64,000 nucleotides of DNA from Nematostella vectensis (lineage: Eukaryota > Cnidaria > Anthozoa > Actiniaria > Edwardsiidae): contig NC_064042.1 of the NCBI RefSeq assembly GCF_932526225.1, positions 5,945,540 to 6,009,539 on the forward strand. Direction: 5' to 3'. The first letter of the stretch is position 1. The number at the start of each line of letters is the position of its first letter. The notes under the pieces are model-generated. The model did no database searches. It was not told where the DNA came from and saw only the letters and a list, made by a program, of their open reading frames with translations. Below, piece by piece: positions 21,098 through 32,865 of this stretch. Both the position numbers and the translations under genes were made by a program.

Positions 21098-23729
21098 CGT
21101 ACAGCTCAACCCTCATGACGATGGCATCCCTCCAAGTGTTCACCATGAACCGGACGTAACGTGTGACGAGCAGCTCGGCCAGTGTGTACCCACACATCCC
21201 ATTCAAGTCGGAATTTCCAGGGAAAATCTGCCAAAAAAAACAAAATGATCACATTTTCACACTTCTCAACTCTTACACGGCAGCTCACACAACAGACAGG
21301 TTTTATTACTGTGATCAATGGAGCTTTTACTTCGCTTTAATAGCCGCCCCTCCCAGATCTAAAAGGCTGCTTCTTCAGCCCTTGTCCCCACCCTACCCCC
21401 TGTATTCTATGAGTAGCCATGCCAAAAGTGTAAGTTTTATACCCCCCCCAAGAATGTCCAACGTTCTCCTATCTTCACACCTCCGGGGTCGGGAGCACGG
21501 CCTTGTGTGGCCACCTTTCTGATGAGTGTCAAGTTACCTAGAATTAGATAACCGTCCAAAACAAAATTAATAATTGAAGAATGATATGTGTAATAGGTTG
21601 ACTAGTTATGTTTGTGACCTCTATTTGGTAGTTATCATACGCTCCACGAGGAAGGGGCCAAATCCCGTATTTCCGATCACTTCTGTTCCCCTGATATCGT
21701 CTTCTCGGTCGTCTTCACTCCAAATAAATACCCTTTTTGGGGGAGCTAAAAATCAGACCCCCCGATACCCCTAATCCCATTTTCTGGCATATCCCTATTT
21801 AGACCGAAGGGAGGGCTTTTGAGGCCCCCAGCACCTTTGATCTGTAATAATTTTTGAACTAGTAGGGCTACAGCATTGAAATTTGATGACTTATCCTAAA
21901 ATTTATCTGGGATCAGTTTGGTGTAAACAAAATTTTGATATGTGTTCTCTGGTAACCATAGCAACAAAGTTTTGAGACATAGGTTTAATGAAAATTAGGC
22001 ATTAAGTCGTTAAGACCAACTTTTATTACGTGCTCAACGTTAATCCATGTCATATAAACGTTTTATACCAAGTTTTGATAAAACACATTAAAAATTTTTA
22101 CATCTTTATTTTAGGGGGGAGGGGTGGTGTTTTTTTGGTAAATTTTTGACCTTCTCGAAATAGTGCTTGTAGAAATAGCAAAAAAAAACATTCATATCCA
22201 CATGAAATCTGTATATAACTTGAAACGAAGATTAAATATTGTCAAAAAGCTTCATATTTTGGCACCCAGTTTTTATTGATTAAAATAAATAACTTTCATT
22301 AAATCCAAGATGGCGGATCCAAGATGGCGGATGCTGATGTCACATAATTAGATAAAAATCGCTGTTTTTTTTTTAACTTACATCCAAATTTGGCAAAACC
22401 CTTTTTATATTCCTCTGTTTTAAATAAAAAGTAGAAAAAAAATTTTGGGAAAGATATTTTACTTTAATTAAGAGTCCATTTGCAAACTTATGCTATATTA
22501 AAGGTACCATGCCAATCAATGACAGATGTCATGTATTGTTGTCATAGAAACAGTGTCATTAATAATATATGTTTACTGCAAGGAGAGAATATCGGTCGCT
22601 TTTTGAATACGAACTGATTACGAAAACTCATTTGGATTTTGGATGTTCTATGCAAAGGTTTCGAAAGATAGGCTATTTATAACCATATGTCCTTAAATGA
22701 CGTCATAATGACGTCATATATTGTGTTGTTATGGCAACACAATATATCAGTTTGTTTCTCTTTGTCAGATAGTGATTCTTTGAAAATTTGGTCATAATAG
22801 CTCCTATGGTTCAAAAGTTAAGGATAAGGATTCATACCCAAAGGAGTGACGTCACACCCTAACATGTCACGTAACGCTACCATGGTTTTCGTCACGCTAT
22901 GTCTGATTATTGTTACGCAGTGTGTTATATCATGTCACGGGACTAGGGCGTCATTCATTCAATAAACGTTACAAGTCACGATGTAAGATCACAGATGTCA
23001 CGCAACACATGTCACGATTTCACGCAATTCGGTGTGATGGCTTCGTGAGAGGTCGAAGTTTATTTGGTCTTACTTGTGTCGCAGGTATCCCCAATGAAGC
23101 CCAATGGAAATTGACATTCGCCAGTGTTATTGACATAGTTCGCTCGACATTTCCCGCCATTAGAACACTTGAGTTTGTCGCAAGGATTCTGAAAACACAA
23201 GTAGAAAAGCGAAGCAAGTTTTGAAGCTGTCATTTAACTGGAAAATCCTTGGAAACAAGAAGAATGAAGAGAAACCTTTGCTAAGGCTGTTATAAAAAAA
23301 AAATACATTCATCGACGTTTAACATTCTTCTTACTGGAGAATTGGGAGTTGGCGGTTTTTCTATGACGCGTTCCTCGTACTTACTGGAATGATGTAATGG
23401 TTTGATGACGTGTTGCGGTGAAACTTCTAGGAGGCGTTAAACTTGTCGTCGAATAGAAGTTCGCACCAGATCTTAAAGCTCGGATCAGCAGATGCCTTTT
23501 TTCCCGAGTTGATTGACAAACAAGCCGGGAACTCATCCATGCACTTCAGCCAACAAGTCGCGACATCCAGTTCCATCGTCTTTGCCAGGGCTTGTACCGC
23601 AAGAAAGTAATTCAGATGTTCGTTGAAGTTTACAAAAGAGAATTCACCTCCGTCATTATCCATTGGTTTATGTTTTTCACCATTTGAGCTACATGCCATT
23701 AGAAGGAATGGTACAATAAGGAGATACAT
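21078..23729 (-). pseudogene. Secreted PAN-like / EGF / discoidin (F5/8C) protein gene, probably degenerate
   Basis: Three exons are clear. Exon 1 (23729-23385) has a signal peptide MYLLIVPFLLMACSS and a PAN/apple-like module (CWLKCMDEFPACLSIN, then CELLFDDKF). Exon 2 (23188-23074) is an EGF-like domain (NPCDKLKCSNGGKC to GFIGDTCD) between good splice sites. The last exon (21227-21078) is the end of a discoidin/F5/8C domain (IFPGNSDLNGMCGYTL, TRYVRFMVNTW, RVELYGSASC). A possible middle discoidin piece (KVATQGRAPDPGG) is near 21450-21520 beside a G run. Exon 1 has an in-frame TAG at 23427-23429, yet coding-like sequence (KFHRNTSSNHYIIP) and a GTAAGT donor follow. The start of the discoidin domain was not found. 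Such modular proteins act outside the cell in adhesion or the matrix. The upstream Met at 23798 would spoil the signal peptide. Confidence 0.75.
21525..23073. other. Intronic/intergenic DNA of the discoidin gene
   Basis: AT-rich with two TGACGTCA sites (about 22698 and 22709) and a hairpin ATATTGTGTTG/CAACACAATAT at about 22717-22745. No further exon could be supported. Repeated AAGATGGCGGATCC occurs near 22308-22330. Confidence 0.4.
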
Positions 23730-23836
23730 GGCCCGAGGCTTAAGGAGCGCAAAGGACTTCACTTCCTTCCCTATCCACACAGCCAACTTGAGGCCCAAAA
23801 ATCAGATGCCTGTGAGCTATGCAGACCCTTTTAAGG

Positions 23837-23858
23837 ATTAATTTAAATTTAAATTAAT
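23837..23858. repeat. 22-bp perfect AT palindrome upstream of the PAN-EGF gene
   Basis: The 22-bp block is its own reverse complement, centred between two TTTAAA elements, and lies about 108 bases upstream of the proposed ATG (minus strand). It could be a promoter element or a chance AT palindrome. Confidence 0.5.
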
Positions 23859-24235
23859 GGGGCGCACGCTGAGTGAGTCCTGCACACACTCGCTCGCTCG
23901 AAGCTTTCCATTTGGCCGTCACATTTGGTCATCACATTGCATAAATCATATGGTTAGTTACTTTTTAAACGAATAAAAAGAAAACAACCATAAAGGCAAT
24001 CTTTGCACGTTTTATTCAAATGTCAGAGCATGGGATGCAAGTATAAGTTTGAAACAACGATTTTTTTCCTGGCACCAGTCAAGATGAATTATTTTAAATA
24101 GTCTATAAACTCGTCTACTATATTTTGTTTACCATTCACGAAAATTAGACACGAGTTAACAGATTGTAACACAGGAATCTCGCTACGATACACAAAGTCG
24201 ACACCGAAACATGGAATCTTTTACCCTGGTTCCAG

Positions 24236-24292
24236 AGTCTCGTGCGTCTCTCTATTTAGTGGCCCGAGAGACTCTTGAGGCTCTGGGACCAG
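24236..24292. repeat. 57-bp hairpin
   Basis: CTGGTTCCAGAGTCTC at 24236 pairs with the arm ending at 24292 (complement CTGGTCCCAGAGCCTC), and pairing continues inward to GTCTCTC. The stem is about 25 bp with a short loop. It may be a tiny MITE or a small-RNA hairpin. The flanking 23860-24235 and 24293-24720 hold nothing else I can name. Confidence 0.5.
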
Positions 24293-24721
24293 AGTAGGAA
24301 TCTTTGGACATTATCAAATATTTTTTCTTCACAAAAGAAACCAACAAATTGTCATTTTAATCAGGTTCGATAGCATAACAAATTTTATCATTTTCAAGCT
24401 TTTGTCTTTTCCAATTTATTTTCATTAGACACAGCTTGATAAATTATTTTTGAAATCGTATATCATTCCCAAACAAGTGATGAATATTGTATGATTTCAA
24501 TTTTTTTGCGTCAAATGTTGCGTTTCGTTAGATATATGTGGATTTTCTCAATGAATGCTAACACTCTATGGTTGCCCTGCTTTCTAAGAAATTCCAGCTG
24601 TTTTATTAAGCCCTGCGCATGCGTGCTCACCCACAGTATCTTGAGCCAATCAGCATCTTCGACTAAATGCAAAATGGGTTCCAGTTATCAATGGTTCTTT
24701 GCGCGCTGAGACCGTCGTGAA

Positions 24722-24992
24722 GGCCAATAGTCCAGTTTCGAGTTCCACTGTGCCTGCTGGTCATAGGCACCGAGGACGCATAAATACCGTGCAAGCCTCG
24801 GTTTCAATTGAATCGATTGCAAATACCAGAGAGATCATGAAGTATTCACAGGTTTTTGCATTGTTTTATTCCAAGTTCCAGAGGATTCTCTCGCTGGTAT
24901 GCGCATGAAATTTGCCTCAAATCGAGGCTGTATTTATTCGTCCTTAGCTGTAAGTCCAGCGGTCATAGTGGAACTAGAAATTGGGCTATTCC
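24722..24992. mobile_element. MITE with long imperfect inverted repeats
   Basis: Left arm from 24722 (GGCCAATAGTCCAG...GAGTTCCACT) and right arm ending at 24992 are inverted copies over about 85 bp. Both contain ATAAATAC and GCCTCGRTTT. Non-coding. Confidence 0.7.
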
Positions 24993-25429
24993 TATGACGA
25001 TAAGCGAGCGTTTCCGAAATTATCTCGAACCAATTCCATCACTCTGCCAGCGTGATTGACAGAGTATGATTAGTTGAATTTGTATCCAGAATATGGCGAA
25101 TCCTTGCAGAATTCTTTGTTTGTGCCTTCACTAGTTCTTGCAAGTTTTTCATGGAACATGCGTTTCCCACTATTGAAAATGTTTCTCTCTTCAGCAGTAT
25201 GTATCTTTGTTTACAAGGATCATACATATGTATTCCTAAAACCTGAACTTGGTAAAATCCTGCGTATGGCTATAGGGCCTCAAGACGAATGGAATGGATA
25301 TTTTAGACGAATTAAAATAATTCATTTCTATGGCAACTGTTCATCTTTACGATTCTTGATATCAAAAAGGTACTAATGAAATAAAAAGTTTAGCTTTATC
25401 AGTGTCTAAAATGTTTTATCAGGCGAGCC

Positions 25430-26640
25430 TAAAGAGGGATGAACCGTATCAGTAAGCGCTAAACCGCGCAACTAGCATTGAAATCTTGCCTGTTTAGGGC
25501 AAAATATCCTGTTTAGAAAAAAATCATACTCTGTTTAGAACGAACGAGTTCGGAAACCTGAATACCAACTCGTGATTAAAGGGCTTAACGCGTCATTCGA
25601 CTTTCAATACTCGACTAACGCGACAATTCAAATGAAAGCAAGGTAATAAAATCCAAACCCTGCTCAGGACAAAAAAAAATTAAAAATTTCCTGTTTAGGG
25701 TATACAGCTTTATTATCTATGACAGTTAAGGTCAATAACCTTCCTTACCTTATGCAGAGGCGCGCCCCCGTTTGTCGAGTACTCCCCCCCCCCCCCCTTT
25801 TCCTATAAACAACCATTTCCATGCATTGAAAACAAGATAAAGGGATCGTAAACCATCGTAAATTTTGTTGCGCGAAGTAGAAATATCAAATTCAAAAAAT
25901 GTTGTGACATAAAATGTACTCGTTTTCGTGACAAATATAGCCTGATCGTGGTATTATTTCGGAAAGGTGCGTCCCAGACCACCTCGGCTTTCGTGCGCGT
26001 CACAGGATTCCCAAAATTCGGAAGCAAAACATTTCCAAATAACTCCGATTGCATGAGCGAGCGAGCATGGCGATTACAACTAAATATATGAAATATATTT
26101 ATAGCAAGACCAGGACGACAATTTTGCTTAGGGCATGGCGCATCAACTTCTACAGTGAGACTCACACTTTTAATAAAATACACTGTGAAACAGAAGCCCA
26201 ATATGATCTCTTTTTATCCAAGAACTGTAAGTCAGTGGAACTCCCTTCCTAAAATTGTATTTTCCCAGGGCTCTTCTGTAAGTGTAATTTCAAGCTACGT
26301 AAGTCCTTAGCTCTGACCACCCCGGCCAAAATCCTCTAAGTGGGGGATGGCTGTAACGGAAAATAATAAAATAATATGGAAGCACTATTAGTTAAATTTT
26401 TGTAGCCTTGCTTTACTAGTTGTTAGCCATTGGATAACAATCGCGATTAGGGTATATTTCCTGTTGTATTGGTTTGGGACGAAAGCAAAAAGATCGCTAT
26501 AGAAAGAATTTCTAATCTCCCCGGGTCTACTCCTTGTCCATTTATCAGAATCTCCCGGCGTTGGCGAAGTATCGTGGCCAAGTCAATTTGCTTCAGTTGT
26601 TTAAACGGTATAATAGCCCTGCTACACTGTTATTTTAAAT
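25430..26640 (+). pseudogene. Diverged old copy of the CYP3-like first-exon segment
   Basis: Aligns by eye, with many differences, to 30500-31330 and 38330-39600. Shared landmarks are the GTAAGCGNTA...CAACTAGCATT stretch, the poly-C tract, the ATGGAAGC start and the exon (YWFGTKAKRSL followed by a TAG, then PGSTPCPF-like sequence) at about 26449-26635. The exon has stops and no downstream exons. It marks an older round of the compound P450 duplication. Confidence 0.7.
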
Positions 26641-27344
26641 AAGAACGTCTAGTTTTCAGTTGCGGTTCTGTTTTTGAGGTTACCGATACCTAGGGCGCGG
26701 ATAAAATCGGGTATGTTCTAGAAAGGGGTCTGGTTATCTGATTATTACCACATCATTACTCTGAACCCAAGAGAATCCAAAAGCGGCCCTAGCTAGGTCT
26801 GTTTAATGATGAAAGAGGAATGTAAACTTCTTTATATACAGATAGAAGTAGTAGCCACTTTGTCGCTGTGGAAAGAAACGGGTTGTGCCAGCGTGTTGAG
26901 TGTAAAATAGCGTGAGATCAGATAACCAAGTTACTATGGAACTCAACAGGATGAATTTCTTTAAATAATTCTTTTCATAATAAGACAGGCCTAGATCTTG
27001 AGCCGCCTGTGGGTAATGTCTGTTGATTGTGCTTCTACGGTCGTTACAAATTAGCTTGAGCATCGGAGGATTTTGCCTTTTATACTCCAAGAAAAAGGCT
27101 CTGACACTCAGGTATTATTTACAAATAGAAGGGCAAGGGTCTGGGGAATAAAATCTCGCGTGCAAAAGTAAAAAAACATTTCGTGACCTCAAGTACTTAA
27201 ACTGTTTACAACCTCAAGTATGAAGTCAATCATCTCACGCAAACAACACACCTTACTAGAGCATAGCCAACTACAGACCGATGACAAAAGAGATATCCTT
27301 AGGATGTTGAAGGTCGACAAAAGAAGAAGGGAATGTCTCAAATG

Positions 27345-27608
27345 CTAGGATTGCAAAGGCTGCAAAGAATCATCAGACTGATTTTGCAAGGTGAAAGAAA
27401 CTCTTGTCAAGAAGAATTCGCTCAAAGCCTCTCGGTTTTTGGCAAGCTGCAGAAGGGTAAGGAGATCAATTTGCGCTAGCGGATTTTTCGATTTAGATTT
27501 GAATAATTGGGGATAAAATACAGGACAGGGTATCCCAAACATATCGTTTCTCTCTTTTGGAATAGAATTCGACAAAGAACTCATCAAAACTCTCCTCTGC
27601 CACTTCAT
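27345..27608 (-). pseudogene. Degenerate unknown ORF, copy B
   Basis: An 87-codon minus frame related to the broken ORF at 17880-18510 and 35450-35990. Here the frame is continuous from SIPKERNDMFGIPC to LLTLLQLAKNREALSEFF and NQSDDSLQPL. No domain recognised. It lies upstream of P450 copy B. Confidence 0.4.
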
Positions 27609-27666
27609 TTATTATACTTTTCCTGATGTTATTATTGATACCGCCCTTTTTTCAAGGTGCACAAAC

Positions 27667-28040
27667 TCATTTTTCAATATTGAGGAAGGCTATAATAAAA
27701 TACTGGCGCGGCGTAGTCCATAAGGGATCAAACGCATGACGTGTAAAATAATACTAGCTCATGTTGGGGAACTCCAGCTCTTTTTAGTTGTGTTAGAAAA
27801 TAGAACCTTTTACCTGACCTCAGTAACATGGTCGTTCCAAGTTAAGTTGTTCGTTAACGTAAGACCCAGCAGTTTTACACTGGTGACCACCTCTATTTCT
27901 TTACCTTCTATACTTCTCGGAGTGAATTCTCTCTTCTGTCTGGCGAAAGAAATTCGGAGTTCTTTACACTTGTCTGCGTTTAGCTGGACTCTATTATCAC
28001 AAGACCATTCTACCACTTTATCAACTAGCTCCTGCACGTG
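27667..28040 (-). mobile_element. LINE reverse-transcriptase fragment (CR1/L2-like)
   Basis: The minus frame from 28037 reads VQLNADKCKELRISF...VKLLGLTLTNNLTWNDHV, the post-catalytic part of a CR1/L2-type reverse transcriptase. After a frameshift it continues as YFLTQLKRAGVPQHELVLFY and YAAPVF. Only this internal piece survives. Its 5'-most part (from 27989 upward) is also found at 36152 onward, so the insertion predates the copy-B/copy-C duplication. Confidence 0.85.
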
Positions 28041-28169
28041 ACTGTCACTGCCTTTCGTTAGACTGTAATAACACCAATTATTTTACAATGATAAGGCGGT
28101 GTATGGATATGGTACTGATAATGATTCATTTTATAAATCTTGCTTTAGAATAACTGAGACATCCACGCC

Positions 28170-29986
28170 ATGATCGCTGAAGTCATCCTTCTCATCGTCA
28201 CCCTGGTGCTTCTTCACCATCTCTTCCATCGTTACACCGAGCCGTCCAACCTACCCCCTGGACCACGCCCTTACCCTCTTATTGGAAACCTCCCGCTGCT
28301 GATTGGCTCATTCTCCTCACTCCACGTCAAGTTCACTGAGCTCGCGAAAACATACGGCAGCGTCTACACTCTATACCTCAACGGTCAGAGGTCTGTCGTC
28401 GTCGGCTCTGCCAAGGCACTGCACGGGGGACTGGTAGAGAGAAAAGACGCAATTGCAGGTCGTCCTTATAGCTTCTCTATGGAATACGGGTGCAAAGGGT
28501 GCAAAAACGTAGGATTCGCCGACTTTTCTCCTTTTCTCCTGTTTAAACGGCGCGTTGTGCTTTCATCTCTACGTCAATACTACCCCCAAGTTGAAGACAA
28601 AGTCAATCATCAGTTGGATGAAGTACTGACGAAGATAAAAGCGCTTGACGGAACCGCCTTTGATCCACATCACTTACTATCATTGGTGACTCTGAATGTG
28701 ATGAGTTCTATCACTTTTGGAACTAATTACACACTTGACGATCCTGAATTTCTTCGTTTGGTTCTAATGAACGACACTTTTGGTCAATGTTTCGGAGCCT
28801 TTAATATCCTAGATGTGTTTCCGTTTCTATTGCATTTTCCAATAAAGGCCTCAAAGATGCTTAAATATCTTGCTACGGATCGATACGATTACTTAATGGA
28901 ACAAGCAAGAAAACATGAAGATGCTTACGATGTAAATACGATCCGGGATCTTACTGATGGATTTATCAAGGCGCTTTCAGAGGCTGAGAAAGATCGTAGC
29001 GAAATCCATAGCCTAATCGATACTGATCACGTTGCCATGACAATGGGAGACATGGTGTTTGCGGGCTCAGAGACGTCTGCTACAACAATGCGGTGGATGC
29101 TGGCGTACCTAACAGTTTACCCAGAAGTCCAAGCGAGGCTGCACCAGCAGCTGGATGACGTCATTGGAAGAGACAAAAATACAATCATCACACTGAAGGA
29201 CCGGGGTCGATTGCCTTATGTAGAGGCGGTCATAGCGGAGACATTGCGCGTCTCACCACCAACACCTTTGCTCCCGCATAAAGCAACGCGTGACACGACA
29301 CTGGACGGTTACTTCATCCCAAAAGATACCAAAATAAATAAGTAAATTTGGGTAGCTAATCGCTTTCATTGCAGCTGGGAAGCTGAATTACGAGAGCGCA
29401 GATTCAGACGTGGTCGTGTTGAAGGCATGGGAAGGCGCCTCAGGCAGCCGACATACAACTCATGTCTGACCACGGATCACAGCTAAGATCGAAATTGTTG
29501 GTTTTGTGGAGGGATGAAAACCGGAGAACCCGGAGAAAAACCCTCGGAGCAAAGGTAAGACCAACTAACTCTACTCACGTCGGAACCGGGAATCGAACCC
29601 AGAACCCAGTGGTGAGAGGCACAGGCACTACAGAGCAACGCTCTGCCAACTGCTCCACCTAGGCTCCCACCGTCATCTTCAACCTGTGGAAAATACAGAA
29701 CGACCCTGCCGAGTGGGCGGATCCCCACGTGTTCAACCCCGCCCGCTTTCTGGACGAGGAAGGTAAGTTTGTCAACAACAAGAACCTCTTGCCTTTCAGT
29801 GCAGGAAGGAGGGTTTGTCTGGGAGAGAAAGTGGCGAAGATGGAGCTGTTTCTTATGACTTCGAGACTTCTCCGTCATCTGGAATTCAAACCACTATCCG
29901 ATGGCCCTCTGCCGAGCCTTGAGGGGACTTATGGTGTGGTATATTATCCGATGCCGTACAAGATACGAGCTCTCGAGAGACTCTGA
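28170..29986 (+). pseudogene. CYP2-like cytochrome P450, copy B, interrupted by a SINE
   Basis: Nearly identical to the intact genes at 19011 and 36333, with the same start, hinge, AGSETS and ETLR motifs. After IPKDT at 29331 the reading frame enters a 336-bp insertion and stops at 29343-29345, giving 391 codons without the haem loop. The remainder (TVIFNLWKIQNDP to RALERL, haem loop FSAGRRVCLG) resumes at 29668 and runs to 29986. One codon is also missing at PTPLLPH relative to copy C. The rest of the coding sequence is well preserved, so the inactivation is recent. Confidence 0.93.
29332..29667 (-). mobile_element. tRNA-derived SINE inserted in P450 copy B
   Basis: Read on the minus strand it starts GGGAGCCTAGGTGG, has a box-A-like TGGAGCAGTTGG (29657-29646) and a perfect box B GGTTCGATTCC (29599-29589), and ends in an AT-rich tail. 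Comparison with the intact paralogue at about 37489 fixes both edges. No target-site duplication is seen. Confidence 0.85.
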
Positions 29987-30660
29987 CAAACAAATGTTAC
30001 ATTTTTTACTGGAGCAGGGTAAAGAAACAAAAACATATTTCAACAATATAACCTACACAATACGAAAATGATTGGCCGAGGTCGATTGCATAATCTTGAA
30101 TGCCTTAGTTGCTCTTTATGGCGAACAACCCTGTGCTACGCAGCAATCTTGAATTGGCGAGGAGTCGATATTTTGGTGACAAAAAATTCGTGCGAGGGAG
30201 AGACAAAGGGGATTTGGTTTTCTACGAGAACAAGGCTGTAAGTAAATGCCTCAAACAGGCTTTTCATGGATCAGCCAATTTTACTAGTTAAGCTTTGTAT
30301 TATACGCTATCAAGAAATATAAAAATATGTATTCATGCTTGGGAGCTGCAAATTTACTAGTAGGGCTGAATGAATCCATCATTTTGTGTTGTCTCATGGA
30401 TAATCACTAAGTAAAAAAAATTGTAAAAAGTCTTAGTTATCAGATGGAAAAAGCATTGTATTTGAAGATTACTTAATAAGAAATGACTCACTTTTTGGCC
30501 CCCTGTGTACGCGCCTGGATAACAGTTTGAGTAAGCGTTAGTGCAAATCGAGCAACTAGCATTCTTGAAAAATGTCAAGGGTATATTTTTCAAGAAGTCC
30601 AGAAAAATAAACCCTGTTAAGGATAAATAGCTTTGCGCCCTCGTTAGTGAGTCCCCCCCC

Positions 30661-30691
<31 letters not shown>

Positions 30692-31079
30692 ACACCTATC
30701 TCCGGGCGAATAACAATTTAACAATTTCCATCAAGTCACTAATCAATCGCAAACCATAATTTTTGTTGCGCGAAGAAGAAATCGCAAATTCTGGAATTTT
30801 GTGACATTAAATGTTTGCGTTTGCGTGACGAGCCGGCTCAGAAAAGTGCGCCCCAGCGTACCTCGATCTTTGCGCCACAGGATTCCCAATATTCGAAAAC
30901 AAAACATATTTCCTAAGAGCCAGGTTAAAACAACCTTTGACGATTACAACGAAATCAATTTATGGCAAGACTACGACAATTTCTCGCTTACTCAGCGTAT
31001 TGCGTATCAACCTCTATAGCTCACAGAGTCTATAGCTTACAATATGGAAGCGCAGCTAGTTTTAAATTTGTAGCCTTGT
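29987..31079. other. Flank between P450 copy B and the CYP3-like exon
   Basis: Duplicated at 37815-38880. It contains a C(27)/CA microsatellite at about 30653-30694 and no supported gene. Confidence 0.6.
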
Positions 31080-31392
31080 TGTCAGCCATTGGGTAACACT
31101 AGTAATTGGAGTTTATTTGCTGTTTTATTGGTTTGGGACGAAATCAAAAAGATCGCTACAGAAAGAGTTTCCTAATCTCTCCGGGCCGACTCCTTGGCCA
31201 TTCATCAGTAATCTCCCAGCTTTGGCGAGGAATCATGGCCAAGCACATTTGCTTTTTGACGAGTTCTATAAACAGTATGATAGCCCTGCTATACGGGTGT
31301 CGATACTGGGAAAGCCGAGTATACTCGTAAAGTACCCGACGCTTCTCAAAGCCATCATGGTTAAGAACTTTGACTGCTTCGACGATGTAATG
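31080..31392 (+). pseudogene. Orphan first exon of a CYP3-like P450 (copy B)
   Basis: The frame reads YWFGTKSKRSLQKEF, the clan-3 hinge GPTPWPFISNLPAL, then KPSILVKYPTLLKAIMVKNFDCFDDVM ending at a GTAGGT donor after 31392. It is almost identical to 39361-39681. No downstream P450 exons follow before the duplication ends at 32882. No in-frame ATG was found, and the conserved upstream ATG at about 31045 is out of frame. It is a by-product of the segmental duplication. Confidence 0.85.
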
Positions 31393-31680
31393 GTAGGTTG
31401 TAAAATGCATCTCAAATTAAGGGAAAGAATTGTAGTTTGTTTACAATGTGACAGTGCTAAGCAGTGTTTTTGTAACCGATAATGATATTCTGCCGAAGTA
31501 ACTACAATGATATGTTTATCTAATATTCCGATTTTTATCTGGTAAAAATAAGTTTTTTTTAACAAGTTGTATTGGTTATTCTGTGTAAGCTATAAAATTG
31601 TAAATAACAGATGACTAGTACTGCGTGACATTGTTGACAAACGTATGGAGATCCAGACGAGCTGCAAGCCGAGTGTGAAC

Positions 31681-32130
31681 ACAGGTAGCCCAAGTTTTGT
31701 CAATAAGTAATTTGAACCGACCTGCTCATTGATAGAGAGAGAGAACATATGGAGGTGTTTTATTACGCTAGTATTCTTCCATAAAAATGCAATAAATTCA
31801 ATTCAACTTAATTTAGCACTTGTAGTTGTCTATTATTTCCAAGTTTAAGGGATTTAAAGCGCTCGTTATAGCGCTGTTCGGTGAAATTTAGAACTCCCTT
31901 TATCACGCGCTAAAACGGCCCAAAATGCGCTCTAATTGCTTTAACTTAAAAATAATAAACAACTACAAGTACTATCAAGTTGGATTAATTTATTACATTT
32001 TTATGGAAGAATAATTGCATAAAGTAACAACTCCATATTATATTCTCTCTACTCTGCTACTCTATTAATGGTCAATGAGCAATGAGCTGGTCGGTTCAAA
32101 TTGCTCATTGACAGAGCTTGGGCTTCCTGT
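31681..32130. mobile_element. Foldback MITE (copy B; also 39978-40441)
   Basis: Ends ACAGGTAGCCCAAG and CTTGGGCTTCCTGT are inverted copies. Complementarity extends along both arms (AATTTGAACCGACC, ATTCTTCCATAAAAATG and AAACAACTACAAGT segments). About 450 bp, non-coding. Confidence 0.8.
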
Positions 32131-32619
32131 GGTGGGAAGAAAATAATCGCACTGCTGGCAGTTGAGTTACTCATTTACCAGGTGGCATAGCGTGTTGTTT
32201 GAAAGCTCGTAAGCGTGTAGGGACAGAGCTCGCTGGAGGAGCGAAACCAAGGCAAATACAACCAGTTGATACAGGAATACTTCAGTAGAATTTATTCGGC
32301 ACTTGAAAGCATCAGACATGAGTTTGGAGTAAATTTGTCCTGTAGCCCGTGCCGAAACCTAGGCTCTATTACCAGCCGTCGCTAGGCCTCATGGGGGCAC
32401 GTACTGCGGGCTCACGGCTCACATCAATTGATTGCTATTGCATCATCTTGTGATAGAGTTCTTTGGATTGCCTAACGTAGCCTTTGTATTTTGCTCCTCG
32501 CCACAAAAGAGCTATATATCTGGATGAAATATAGTGAAATTTTATGGAGCTATCGATTACAATCGAAGGATCTCTACTAAAACAATTTTATGGTAATTGT
32601 TAACTCACCATGGGAACGT

Positions 32620-32700
32620 ACCTCAACTACCAGAATGCAGCGCGCGCTTTGTTTGATGTAAGCTTAAAAAAGCGTGCTCTGCATTCTGATAGTTGAGGTA
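32620..32700. repeat. 81-bp hairpin (copy B; also 40931-41011)
   Basis: CCTCAACTACCAGAATGCAG pairs with CTGCATTCTGATAGTTGAGG across a loop of about 20 bases; the stem is close to 30 bp. In the second copy the stem is fully paired at the position that mismatches here. Either a small MITE or a precursor-like hairpin. Confidence 0.6.
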
Positions 32701-32865
32701 GGTTTTTATGGTTATGCGCGCGCAAACTTAAAGCTGGAATAACTTATTTGCACGCTGTTTTTTTTTCAACAAACGAAATAAAAAAAAAAAACAGCAGAGA
32801 AAATTAATGGGGGAGGGGGGTTAAGGTCATGATGATGGTGGGTTCCTAAATTGTAACATTCCCTG

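Noticed and set aside
29589-29667. Genuine tRNA gene on the minus strand
   Set aside because: Box A and box B are present, but the sequence is embedded in a longer insertion with a tail and no proper acceptor stem; a SINE explains it better.
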